NCBI GenBank assembly: GCA_963798015.1
Contig: CAWCSA010000025.1
Location: forward strand, 182,382 to 246,381
Direction: 5' to 3'
Length of the DNA stretch: 64,000 bases
From: Roseiarcus sp963798015
GTDB taxonomy: Bacteria > Pseudomonadota > Alphaproteobacteria > Rhizobiales > Beijerinckiaceae
Made by a program: the position numbers and the translations under genes. The notes under the pieces are model-generated. The model was not told the origin of the DNA and ran no database searches. It saw nothing but the letters and a program-made list of their open reading frames with translations. Below, piece after piece: positions 8,146 through 16,661 of the stretch (position 1 is the stretch's first letter; every line of letters starts with the position of its first letter).

Positions 8146-9660
8146 TCAGAACGTCTTCCAGTCTCCCGCGCTTTCGAATGCGCTTGCGGCCGCGTAGATC
8201 GCCTCCTCATCGAAATGCTTGCCAATCAGCATGGCGCCAATCGGCAGTCCGTCGCCCAATCCGCAAGGGATGCTCATGGCGGGATGACCCGTCACGTCGA
8301 AGGGCGCGGTGTTGCCGATCATTTCGAACGCGCGCTGGAGATAAAGGCCAAGCGGGGCGTCAGCGGGAGGAATCGGCGTGGCTTTCACCGGAAGGGTCGG
8401 CATGAGCAGGAGGTCGTATGTCTCGAGCGTTTTGTCGTAAGATCCACGGACCCTGCGGGCCAGATTTTGCGCCTTCGCGTAAAAACGCCCGCGATAGTGG
8501 GTCAGAAAGAACTGGCCGATCATCATCGAGATTTTGAGGCTGTCGGACAGATCGTCGGCCGTCTGGCGCCAGTTGGCGTGGGCGTCGAGAAGACTGACCG
8601 TGTAAAGGCCTTTCCAGTTGAAGCCCATCCCATTGCCGAGCATCATCTGCGCTTGCAGTCCTTCGAGCGCGATTGGCGTCCATACCGCCGGCGCGATGAG
8701 ATGGTCGGGTATGGAGACCTCTTCGACGCTGGCGCCCAGCGACTTGAAGCGCTTGGCCGCTTCCCGCACGCTGACGTCCACATCCTTTTCGCTATTGGCG
8801 TGGCCAAAGCCTTCCTTGACGACGCCGATCTTGAGGCCTTTCGCACCGCGCTTAGTCGCGGCAGAATAGTCCCCGACCTTTGGCGCATATTGACGCGGGT
8901 CGAGACCGTCCGCGCCCGCCAGAACTTCCAGCATCAGCGCGTTGTCGGCGACGGTCGCCGTAATCGGACCGGTATGGTCAATCGTCGATTCGATCGGCAT
9001 GACGCCGGTATAAGGCACGAGGCCATGGGTGGGCTTCATTCCGTAGATTCCGCAGAACGAAGCCGGCATGCGGATTGACCCGCCCTGATCGCCGCCGATT
9101 GCGAGATCGACTTCGCCGGCCGCAACCAGCGCACCGCTTCCCGAAGATGATCCGCCGGCGGAATAGCCGCGTTTATGCGGGTTGTGCACGGGACCGAGCG
9201 CGCCGGTGTGACTGCCGCCTGAGAGGCAAAAGCATTCGCAATGGGCCTTGCCCTTGATCGTCGCGCCGGCGTCGAGGAGACGCGTGACAATCGTGGCGTC
9301 GATGTTGGGCACATAGCCCTCGAGGGTCGAGGAGCCGTTCATCATCGGGACGCCGGCGACGCAGACATTGTCCTTCACCGCGACCGTCTTGCCCTTGAGC
9401 TTGCCTTTCGGCGCGCCCTGAATGTCGGTCTTCACGTACCAGGCGTTGAGCGGATTCTCCTCCGGACTCGGCCGATATCCGGGTGTGCGCGGATATTTGA
9501 CGATCGGAATTTCGTCCGCCATCTGATCGACGATATCGTAAGCGGCAAAGCTGCCGTCCATCAGCGAAATGAACTCGCCAACGCGTTCCTTGGTCATGGT
9601 CATGCCAAGGCTCTCGACGACGTCGCTCATCTGTTCGAGTGTTGGGCGCTTCACTGTCAT
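8146..9660 (-). CDS. Amidase-signature family hydrolase
   Basis: A 504-residue enzyme that hydrolyses C-N amide bonds. The Ser-cisSer-Lys triad is visible: Lys96 in TVAVKDNV, the SSSGS block near residues 171-175, and Ser195 in DQGGSIRMPA. An N-terminal extension of about 60 residues before the core is usual in aliphatic/aryl amidases of the AmdA type. It ends the minus-strand cassette: transporter genes lie upstream (9733-14320), and a second amidase lies at the far end. The substrate is probably the amide delivered by that transporter. A good ribosome site (GGAGATAGGTC) precedes the start. Confidence 0.9.
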   Translation of the reverse strand: MTVKRPTLEQMSDVVESLGMTMTKERVGEFISLMDGSFAAYDIVDQMADEIPIVKYPRTPGYRPSPEENPLNAWYVKTDIQGAPKGKLKGKTVAVKDNVCVAGVPMMNGSSTLEGYVPNIDATIVTRLLDAGATIKGKAHCECFCLSGGSHTGALGPVHNPHKRGYSAGGSSSGSGALVAAGEVDLAIGGDQGGSIRMPASFCGIYGMKPTHGLVPYTGVMPIESTIDHTGPITATVADNALMLEVLAGADGLDPRQYAPKVGDYSAATKRGAKGLKIGVVKEGFGHANSEKDVDVSVREAAKRFKSLGASVEEVSIPDHLIAPAVWTPIALEGLQAQMMLGNGMGFNWKGLYTVSLLDAHANWRQTADDLSDSLKISMMIGQFFLTHYRGRFYAKAQNLARRVRGSYDKTLETYDLLLMPTLPVKATPIPPADAPLGLYLQRAFEMIGNTAPFDVTGHPAMSIPCGLGDGLPIGAMLIGKHFDEEAIYAAASAFESAGDWKTF

Positions 9661-9732
9661 GACCTATCTCCTGCTCCCTGTTTTCGGCCACCCTGGCTCA
9701 AGGGCTTTCGCCGACTGTCGATGCGCGCGTGG

Positions 9733-10440
9733 TTATTCGCTAACGCCGATGAATTCGTTGATGAGGCCATGCCCGTGCAGTTCGTCCGGCTTGGCCGAAT
9801 GGACGATAGTCCCTTTCTGGATGATTAAGACTCGCTCGGAAAGGGCGGCGATGAAGTCGAGATTCTGCTCGACAAGAATCATCGTCAGGCTGCCCTTCGA
9901 TCGAAGGCTGAGAAGCGTATCCACGATCTCGTCAATGATCGACGGCTGGATGCCCTCGGTAGGTTCGTCAAGCAGGACCAGCCTTGGACCGCCCACAAGG
10001 CAGCGCGCCATGGCAAGCAATTGCTGCTCGCCGCCCGAAAGCGCGCCGCCGGGACGATCGAGCAGCCGCTTGAGGCGAGGGAAAGTTTCCAGCACCGATC
10101 CAATCGCCCCCGCTTCATCCTTTGGCCGTCCGATAGCGCCCATCCGCAGGTTGTCGCGCACGCTGAGCGCTGGAAAAATCTCACGCCCTTGCGGCACATA
10201 ACCCATACCGGATCGCGCCCGCCGGTAGGGCTCGGCTCGGGTGATATCGGCTCCTTCCAGCATCACGCGCCCTGCGGTTGCTGGAATGTATCCCATCAGC
10301 GCCCGAAGTAGCGTGGTCTTGCCCATGCCGTTGTGACCAAGGACGCCAACGAATTCGCCGGGCGCAACGCTGAAGCTCACGCCGCCCAGAATCGGAATGC
10401 GGCCATAGCCAGCGGCGAGATCGCCGACCTCCAGCATCAT
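9733..10440 (-). CDS. Branched-chain/urea/amide-type ABC ATPase (LivF/UrtE-like)
   Basis: A 235-residue ATPase. Walker A GHNGMGKTT, signature LSGGEQQ, Walker B LVLLDEPTEGIQP and the family-typical VEQNLDFIAAL switch region are all present. It is the last of five transporter genes. Its start overlaps the end of the LivG-like gene by 4 bases, so translation is coupled. With LivG it powers import through the LivH/LivM channel. An amidase follows 72 bases downstream. Confidence 0.93.
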   Translation of the reverse strand: MMLEVGDLAAGYGRIPILGGVSFSVAPGEFVGVLGHNGMGKTTLLRALMGYIPATAGRVMLEGADITRAEPYRRARSGMGYVPQGREIFPALSVRDNLRMGAIGRPKDEAGAIGSVLETFPRLKRLLDRPGGALSGGEQQLLAMARCLVGGPRLVLLDEPTEGIQPSIIDEIVDTLLSLRSKGSLTMILVEQNLDFIAALSERVLIIQKGTIVHSAKPDELHGHGLINEFIGVSE

Positions 10441-11162
10441 GCCGCTGCCGCCTGTTTTCCAAGATAGACGTCGCGGACGGCCGGATTGTGCATGATGGCT
10501 TCGACGTTGTCCTCGATGAGAACAGCGCCCTGATTGAAGACCGTGACCTTGCTCGCAATCATCCGAATGAACTGCATGTCGTGCTCGACAACGATGAGCG
10601 CCTTGGTCTTATTGATGTCACGCACAAGCTCGACGGTGCGCAGCACCTCCTGGTCCGTCATTCCGGCCGCGGGCTCGTCGAGCAGCACAAGATCGGGATC
10701 CGTTGAGAGCACCACGCCAAGTTCGACCCATTGGCGCTGTCCGTGAGCCAATTGCCCGACGAGCCGTGAAGCGACGGCGGAGAGGCCCACGCGCTCGAGC
10801 ATGGCGTCGACCGGCGCGCGAACCCGGACCCCGCGATGCATCCGCGAAGCGGCGAGCCAGAGATTCTCGCGCACGGTTAGGCCGTCGAACACGCTTGGCA
10901 CTTGCGTCTTGATGCCGACGCCTCGCCGGGCGATGTCGTGCGGCTCGCCCCCGGACACATCCTCGCCGCGCAGCAGCACCGTTCCGGACGTCGGTTTGAG
11001 CTGGCCAGTCAACATCTTGAAGAAAGTGCTCTTGCCGGCGCCGTTCGGACCGATCAGGCAGCGCAGCTCTCCCTCACCGAGAGTGAAGTTGACGTCCCGG
11101 ACTGCGTGCACGCCGCCGAAGCGCATGCCCAACCCTCGGGTCTCGATCAGCGGGACGCTCAC
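10437..11162 (-). CDS. Branched-chain/urea/amide-type ABC ATPase (LivG/UrtD-like)
   Basis: A 241-residue ATPase with Walker A GPNGAGKST, the unusual signature LAHGQRQW, Walker B LVLLDEPAAGM and VEHDMQFI. A histidine signature (AHGQRQ) is common in UrtD and short-chain-amide ATPases, and it separates them from amino-acid LivG with LSYGQQR. It overlaps LivM and LivF by 4 bases on each side. The UrtD flavour supports urea or amide, not leucine, as ligand. Confidence 0.92.
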   Translation of the reverse strand: MSVPLIETRGLGMRFGGVHAVRDVNFTLGEGELRCLIGPNGAGKSTFFKMLTGQLKPTSGTVLLRGEDVSGGEPHDIARRGVGIKTQVPSVFDGLTVRENLWLAASRMHRGVRVRAPVDAMLERVGLSAVASRLVGQLAHGQRQWVELGVVLSTDPDLVLLDEPAAGMTDQEVLRTVELVRDINKTKALIVVEHDMQFIRMIASKVTVFNQGAVLIEDNVEAIMHNPAVRDVYLGKQAAAA

Positions 11163-12199
11163 CGCGACGCTCCCGCGCGCGGCCGGATGAGCAACGCATC
11201 AAGACCGCCGATGGTTGGCACAAGACCTTTCGGGACGAGGAGCACGAAGGCGACCAGGATGGCGCCAAGGATGAGCGGAACGTTACCGAGCAAGGCTCCC
11301 CAGCCGGCAGTCCCGCTCGGCGCATTGGCCCCCAAGGCGGCTGTCAGCCATTGGATTCCGACGCAACCGAGAATCGGCCCAATCAACGTGCCGCGCCCGC
11401 CGACAATCACCCAGATGATGATCTGCGCCGACTGCGCCAAGCCGAAGATGGTCGGGCTTACGAAATTGCCCCAGTTGGCGAACAGGCAGCCTGCGTAGCC
11501 CGCGAGCGCCGCGCCGATCGTGAAGGTCGCCAATTTGTAAGCGCGGGGATCATAGCCGAGGAGCTGCGCGCGCTGCTCGTTCTCGCGGATGCCGATAATT
11601 ATGCGGCCAAAGCGGCTGGCGAGCAGGGCCCTAAGCCCGAAATAGGTCAGGATGAGCGAGGCGGTCGAAAGGGTGAACATGCCTTCGAGATTGATCTGCC
11701 AATCCTTGAAGAAGGGTATGTTCAGCGAGGGAATGCCTGGAATGCCGTTAAAGCCGCCGAGCTTCGCGGAGCCGATGTGAAACTCGGGCCCTGCGGTCGA
11801 GTTGATCGAATTGAAAAGGATCAAGGTCACTGTCAGCGTGATCACGCCGAGGTAGACGTCGCTGATGCGGCCATAAAATATGAAATAGCCAAGCAGCGCC
11901 GCAAAAGCCGCCGGAACGAGAATGGCTAGGATGAGCGGCGCCGTGCTCTCGCCAATGTTGATCATCGCGATCGCGTAGGTGTAGGCGCCAAGGCCGAAGA
12001 ACGCCGACTGCCCGAAACAGAGAATACCTCCGAACCCCCAAACGAGAGCGAGTGACAGCGCGAGCACCGCCATGATCATGTAGACCGTGACGTTGAGCAC
12101 TACGTCGAGATCAAACAGTCGAGGAACGAGGACGAGCACGGCGAGCCCGACGACCGCGACCAGCGCGAGTCCGAGATTGTTGAGAGCGCGCGCGCTCAA
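11159..12199 (-). CDS. Branched-chain/urea/amide-type ABC permease (LivM/UrtC-like)
   Basis: A 346-residue membrane protein with about ten hydrophobic segments. The family-typical GFGGILCFGQSAFFGLGAYTY lies near residue 55, and the cytoplasmic loop REN-EQRAQLLGYDP is near residue 220. It pairs with the LivH-like protein encoded just upstream. It overlaps both neighbours by 4 bases (ATGA-type junctions), which shows one operon. No anomalies. Confidence 0.92.
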   Translation of the reverse strand: MSARALNNLGLALVAVVGLAVLVLVPRLFDLDVVLNVTVYMIMAVLALSLALVWGFGGILCFGQSAFFGLGAYTYAIAMINIGESTAPLILAILVPAAFAALLGYFIFYGRISDVYLGVITLTVTLILFNSINSTAGPEFHIGSAKLGGFNGIPGIPSLNIPFFKDWQINLEGMFTLSTASLILTYFGLRALLASRFGRIIIGIRENEQRAQLLGYDPRAYKLATFTIGAALAGYAGCLFANWGNFVSPTIFGLAQSAQIIIWVIVGGRGTLIGPILGCVGIQWLTAALGANAPSGTAGWGALLGNVPLILGAILVAFVLLVPKGLVPTIGGLDALLIRPRAGASR

Positions 12200-13062
12200 A
12201 GGCTGCCTCTAAAGAAACGGCCCGTTATGCCTTGAGGCATCGCGCGGATCAGGATAATCGCCGCCGCAAGCAGCGCAACCTCGCCGAACACCGGGGTCGT
12301 GACATAAGTTGCGATCTGGTTGACCGCCCCGAAGAGCGTCGACGCCGCCGTTGTGCCCATCACGATCGACGCGCCGCCCCCGATCACGGTGATGAAGCAT
12401 TTGGCGACATACGCGGCACCGATCGTCGGGAATATGCCCGACACAGGTGCGACAACGGCGCCTGCGAGCCCAGTCAGCGCGGCGCCAACTCCAAAGGTAA
12501 TCGAATACACACGACTCGGATTGACCCCGAGCGCCGCCGCCATGTTCGCGTTCTGCATCGTTCCGCGTGCGATCAGGCCAAGCTTGGTGAACCGCAGGAC
12601 TGCGAGGACGCCGCCAAGGACGACGATCGCGACGCCGATCACGAACAGCGTGTAGGCGCTCGTCCGATATTGTCCGATCTCGAAACTGCCGAGCGGCGCC
12701 GACAGGCCAACGGTGGTGTTGCCAAAAATCGCTGTCGTTAGCCCAACGAGGAACAGGCTCAGGCCCCACGTCGCCAACATCGTGTCGACCATGCGGCCGT
12801 AGAGCCAACGGATGATGGTGCGCTCGACGATGATTCCGATTGCCCCGACCACGATCGGCGCGACGATCAGCATCGCGACCCAGATGCTAAGGCCGAAGCG
12901 ATTGGCCTCAATGGCGGCATAGCCGCCAAGCATTAAAAACTCGCCGTGAGCGAGGTTGATGACTTTCATCATCCCGAAAATAATCGCCAGCCCCACACTC
13001 ATGAGCGCGAGGCTGGCGATCGCGTAGACGACCTGGATCGCTAAAAGCGCTACGAGATCCAC
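12196..13062 (-). CDS. Branched-chain/urea/amide-type ABC permease (LivH/UrtB-like)
   Basis: A 288-residue membrane permease. MKVINLAHGEFLMLGGYAA near residue 32 is the hallmark of LivH/UrtB. The cytoplasmic loop (RFTKLGLIARGTMQNANMAAALGV) sits in the middle. It follows the binding-protein gene by 34 bases and overlaps the LivM-like gene by 4 bases. It forms the channel with LivM. Confidence 0.92.
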   Translation of the reverse strand: MDLVALLAIQVVYAIASLALMSVGLAIIFGMMKVINLAHGEFLMLGGYAAIEANRFGLSIWVAMLIVAPIVVGAIGIIVERTIIRWLYGRMVDTMLATWGLSLFLVGLTTAIFGNTTVGLSAPLGSFEIGQYRTSAYTLFVIGVAIVVLGGVLAVLRFTKLGLIARGTMQNANMAAALGVNPSRVYSITFGVGAALTGLAGAVVAPVSGIFPTIGAAYVAKCFITVIGGGASIVMGTTAASTLFGAVNQIATYVTTPVFGEVALLAAAIILIRAMPQGITGRFFRGSL

Positions 13063-13096
13063 GAGCGGGTCCGCATGCTCTGTTTGAAAAGCGCGC

Positions 13097-14320
13097 TCAG
13101 AACTTGATCACATATTGCTGGTTGTCGTTCGGGTTCTTTATGAGGTTGCAGACCGCGGCGGTGTCCGCTGGTTTTTGCTGCGAGAAGTCCTCGAGCAGAT
13201 TGAACTTCTTGTCCTTCACCTCGGCGATGTGGACGTCGAGAATGCAATGATGCGTCGGCGGATCGATCGTCACCTTGCCTGAAGGCGCGTCGATGCTAAT
13301 GCCGGTTTCGAGCGCTTCGATCACCTTCAGCCGGTCTATGCTTTCGGCCTTCTTCACGCCCTCTGCCCAAAGGTTGAAACCTTGGTAGGTCCCCATCGCG
13401 AGCTCGGTCACGTTCGGGTAGTCCGCGCCGAACCGCTTGTGGAACTTCTCAAGAAAAGCGGCGTTGGCCGGATTCTTGACGCTCTCGAAATAATTGTAGC
13501 AGACCAGCATGCCATTCGCCTCTTCGGGGGACAGCACGATCTGTTCGTTGCCGACGCCGAAAGTCGTTGAGGCCATCGGAATGCTCTTGTTCATGCCCGC
13601 AGCCGCCCACTGGCGGTAGAATGAGATGTGGGCGCCGCCCACCAGAGCGGACCACACAAAGTCCGGCTTCGCCGCCTGGATCTTTGAGATGGTTGAGGAG
13701 AAGTTGGTCACGTCGAGCGGGAAGAACTCGATCGAGAGAACTTCGCCTCCATTGTCGGTCGTGTATTTTTTCACCCATTGCGAGGTGATCTGACCGTAAT
13801 TGTAATCCGCCGCGACGACATAAACTTTCTTGCCCCATTTCTTCATTGCGTAGGGCACGAGCTTCTCGACTGTCTGCGCCGGCGTCACGCCGGTGTCGAA
13901 CTGGTTACGATCGCAGACGCCGCCCTCGTATTGCGTGTTGTAGAAATAGAGCGTCTTGAACTTGTCGAGCACCGGCCGGATGACCTCTCGCGAGGCGGAC
14001 GTGATGCCGCCGTGCACGACCGCGACCTTATCCTTGAGCGCAGCCTGCTGAGCGAACTGGGTATAGAGCTGCATGCTCGACTGGGTGTCGTAGTTGATGA
14101 GCTCAAGCTGGCGGCCCAGCAATCCGCCTGCGGCGTTGGCTTCCTCGATAGCGAACGTGAGAGCGTCGACCATGGGCTTGCCATAGATGTCAAGCCCGCC
14201 CGAAAGGTCGTGCAGGCTGCCAACCTTGATGGGGTCGGCTGCGAAAGCTGGCCCGCCCAAAGCGCTCGCGCCGGCCACCGCTGCCGCGGTCCCAAGGAAT
14301 TGCCTGCGGTCGATATTCAT
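13097..14320 (-). CDS. Tat-exported urea/short-chain-amide-type binding protein
   Basis: A 407-residue periplasmic protein. The start is set by AGGGAG 8 bases before ATG 14320; a longer frame to 14377 lacks such a site. The N-terminus DRRQFLGTAAAVAGASAL is a twin-arginine signal. The rest matches UrtA/AmiC/FmdD-like receptors: GSLHDLSGGLDIYGKP, FYNTQYEGG, and a central AADYNYGQITSQW. Such proteins bind urea or small amides. Two amidases in the same cassette support an amide ligand (inference). It is the first transporter gene of the operon, with an amidase gene upstream on the same strand. Confidence 0.9.
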   Translation of the reverse strand: MNIDRRQFLGTAAAVAGASALGGPAFAADPIKVGSLHDLSGGLDIYGKPMVDALTFAIEEANAAGGLLGRQLELINYDTQSSMQLYTQFAQQAALKDKVAVVHGGITSASREVIRPVLDKFKTLYFYNTQYEGGVCDRNQFDTGVTPAQTVEKLVPYAMKKWGKKVYVVAADYNYGQITSQWVKKYTTDNGGEVLSIEFFPLDVTNFSSTISKIQAAKPDFVWSALVGGAHISFYRQWAAAGMNKSIPMASTTFGVGNEQIVLSPEEANGMLVCYNYFESVKNPANAAFLEKFHKRFGADYPNVTELAMGTYQGFNLWAEGVKKAESIDRLKVIEALETGISIDAPSGKVTIDPPTHHCILDVHIAEVKDKKFNLLEDFSQQKPADTAAVCNLIKNPNDNQQYVIKF

Positions 14321-14516
14321 ATCAGTACTCCCTTTTCGTCGGCCCAATACTCGACGCGTGAAGCCGCCCCGGCGCACTGCGCGCCACCCGGTCCGCTACC
14401 GTTACGCCGTCACACTCTAACTCGACTTTTCACAATATGCTTGCCTGCCTCGGCCAAACGGCTTGTCTATTGTTGGTCGGCTGAAGCGCCGACCTGAAGT
14501 CCTAAGGCCTAGCATA

Positions 14517-15914
14517 TCAGGCCATGGGCGGGGGACGGCGCCAGTCAGTGGCCAGCTGAAACGCATGGCCGGCGCGGATTATCACGTCCTCAGAGAGATG
14601 GGGACCGACGAGCTGCATGCTCAGCGGCATCCCAGCCGCGTCCAGGCCATTCGGCAGAGTGAGCGTCGGACTCCCGGAGAAGTCAAAGGGGGCAGTGAAG
14701 CGCAGGATGCTCAAGAGCACGTTGGGATCCTCGCCGTAAGCCTTCATGAGTTCCAGGCTGGGGGTTGGAATCGGCATGGTCGGGATGAGTAAAACGTCGA
14801 CAGTCTGGAACAATTCGGACAGCTCGCGAGAGAATCGCATGCGTTCGAGCGTAATGGCCGCGATGTCGGTTCCCTTCGTCGCCAGCCCTTGCTCGATCAG
14901 CGCCGCAAGGTCGGGCCCATACTCCGATTTTCTTGACGGGTACGTTTTGGCGTGCGCAGCCGCCGTCTCGACGGAGCACATGGCGATCCATTGACTGACG
15001 AGCTTTTGATAGGCCGGAAACCGCACCTCGCGCATCGTTGCGCCTAAGCCGCTCAAGACGCGCTCGGCCTCCGTCAGCGCCGCGACGACTTGCCCGTCGA
15101 TGCCGTCATAAGCATAAGCCCGATCGACGCCGACCCGCAGGCTGCGAATTCCGTCGCCGATCGTCTCGAGATAGTCCGGGACCGCCGCCTTGTAGGTTGT
15201 CGGGTCATTTCTGTCCGCGCCGGCGATCACCCCGAGCATCGCGGCGGCGTCTGCCACGGATCGCGTCATCGGACCGACGTGGTCCAGAGTCTCCGCAAGC
15301 GGAAAAACGCCGTAGCGGCTGACCCGGCCCCACGTCGGCTTGATGCCTGTCAGACCGCAGGCGGCGGAGGGAAACCGGATCGACCCTCCCGTGTCGCTGC
15401 CCAGGCTGCCGTAGCAAAGCCCCAACGATGTCGCGACGCCAGATCCAGACGAAGAGGAGCCCACCCAATAATCCGTGTTCCACGGGTTCAGGGGAGCCGC
15501 CACTTGGGGGTGGTGAGATGTATACGCGCCCTCCGTCATCTGCAGTTTTCCGAGGAGGATCGCGCCTGCTTCCTCAAGGCGCTCCACGACGGTGGCGTTG
15601 AAGGATGGAACGAAGCTCTTGAAAATCGTGGCGCCGGCTTGAGTCGGAGCGAAGGTCGTATAGCAAAGGTCCTTGACGGCGATGGGCACGCCATGGAGAG
15701 GGCCGCGCCAGAGGCCTCGCGCGATTTCTGCGTCGGCTGCTCTCGCCCGGTCCAGCGCACGCTCCGCGAGCACGGTCGCGTAGGCGTGATATTGCCCGTC
15801 CAGCTTTGCGATGCGCTGCAGGATCGCGTCGGTCACCTCAACCGACGACAACTCCTTTCTCCGAATGAGATCGGAGACGGTGGTCACTTGTTCGTATTGT
15901 AAATCTGATGACAT
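14517..15914 (-). CDS. Amidase-signature family hydrolase (second amidase)
   Basis: About 465 residues from ATG 15914 (MSSDLQYEQV). An upstream start at 15941 is possible but lacks support. Triad residues are visible: Lys81 in PIAVKDL, the SSSSGSG block at 153-159, and Ser178 in SDTGGSIRFP. It is GatA/AtzF-like in length. It precedes the binding-protein gene on the same strand with about 200 bases between, so it may be the first gene of the amide cassette. With the amidase at 8146, the transporter is bracketed by two different amidases, perhaps acting on different amides or in sequence. Confidence 0.9.
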   Translation of the reverse strand: MSSDLQYEQVTTVSDLIRRKELSSVEVTDAILQRIAKLDGQYHAYATVLAERALDRARAADAEIARGLWRGPLHGVPIAVKDLCYTTFAPTQAGATIFKSFVPSFNATVVERLEEAGAILLGKLQMTEGAYTSHHPQVAAPLNPWNTDYWVGSSSSGSGVATSLGLCYGSLGSDTGGSIRFPSAACGLTGIKPTWGRVSRYGVFPLAETLDHVGPMTRSVADAAAMLGVIAGADRNDPTTYKAAVPDYLETIGDGIRSLRVGVDRAYAYDGIDGQVVAALTEAERVLSGLGATMREVRFPAYQKLVSQWIAMCSVETAAAHAKTYPSRKSEYGPDLAALIEQGLATKGTDIAAITLERMRFSRELSELFQTVDVLLIPTMPIPTPSLELMKAYGEDPNVLLSILRFTAPFDFSGSPTLTLPNGLDAAGMPLSMQLVGPHLSEDVIIRAGHAFQLATDWRRPPPMA

Positions 15915-15941
15915 CGGGCGGTTTTTCCGGGCTAGAAACAT

Positions 15942-16634
15942 GCATCGCTAAGAAAGACGATCGGTCGAAGTTGAAGCAAGCGCGCCCGCAAAATATCGGG
16001 TCGCGCGAGCCGCGCTTGCCTCACGACGCCATCTCAGCTTGCCTCCGCGCTGCGGCGCGAAGGGGACCGCAAAGAAACCGTGTCGGAGCGATCGGAAGCG
16101 CTCCAGTATCGACGTGGCGCCGGGATTTCAGGAAGCGGTCGCGAAGACATCCTCACTTGCGGTCCCAGAATCGTGATCCAAGCGATTTTAAGCTATATCA
16201 ATGGACTAATTCGTGGCGGTGGACGCAGTCTGGCGAAAGCCCGTCTGGAGACCTCGCCGCCCTGTTACGCTCTTTATGCCGACCCCCTGTATCGAACTTA
16301 TGGCCTCCCGCCTCGAGGATTGTCGTTCAGGCAAGAGCCGCCGCCTGATCATCATCTGCCGCCGCGCAGTCTCAAGTCGCGCTGTGTGTCGATTGCTTTT
16401 GCCGCGTGGCTGTCTCGAAGTCCACCGCAGCAACGAAGGCCGGCAACTGATCGCCGAGATCGCTCAGCCGCATCGGGCGTTCCTCAAGGTCGAAGAAACC
16501 AGCTGTCCACCTATTGATTCGCCTGCTGCGCACACGCGAGAGAGAATTGGCATTTGCCCTGGACCAGTCTCTAGGGGCTGATCACCGCCACCAAAGGAAG
16601 TTCTTGCGAATAGTCGATTTGATATTAGCCTTCA
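15942..16634. other. Gene-free stretch between amidase and flavoenzyme
   Basis: About 690 bases. Short open frames exist on both strands, but none gives a recognisable protein. It must hold the promoters of the minus-strand amidase and of the plus-strand flavoenzyme. The part from 16300 to 16560 reads faintly like decayed transposase, but I could not support that. Confidence 0.4.
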
Positions 16635-16661
16635 TTGCAACGCGGTTTGGAGAGCGCTCCC

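Noticed and set aside
16200..16580. Possible decayed ISL3-type transposase in the gap before the TMADH-like gene
   Set aside because: Only scattered resemblance in shifting frames. No convincing zinc-finger or DDE motif.
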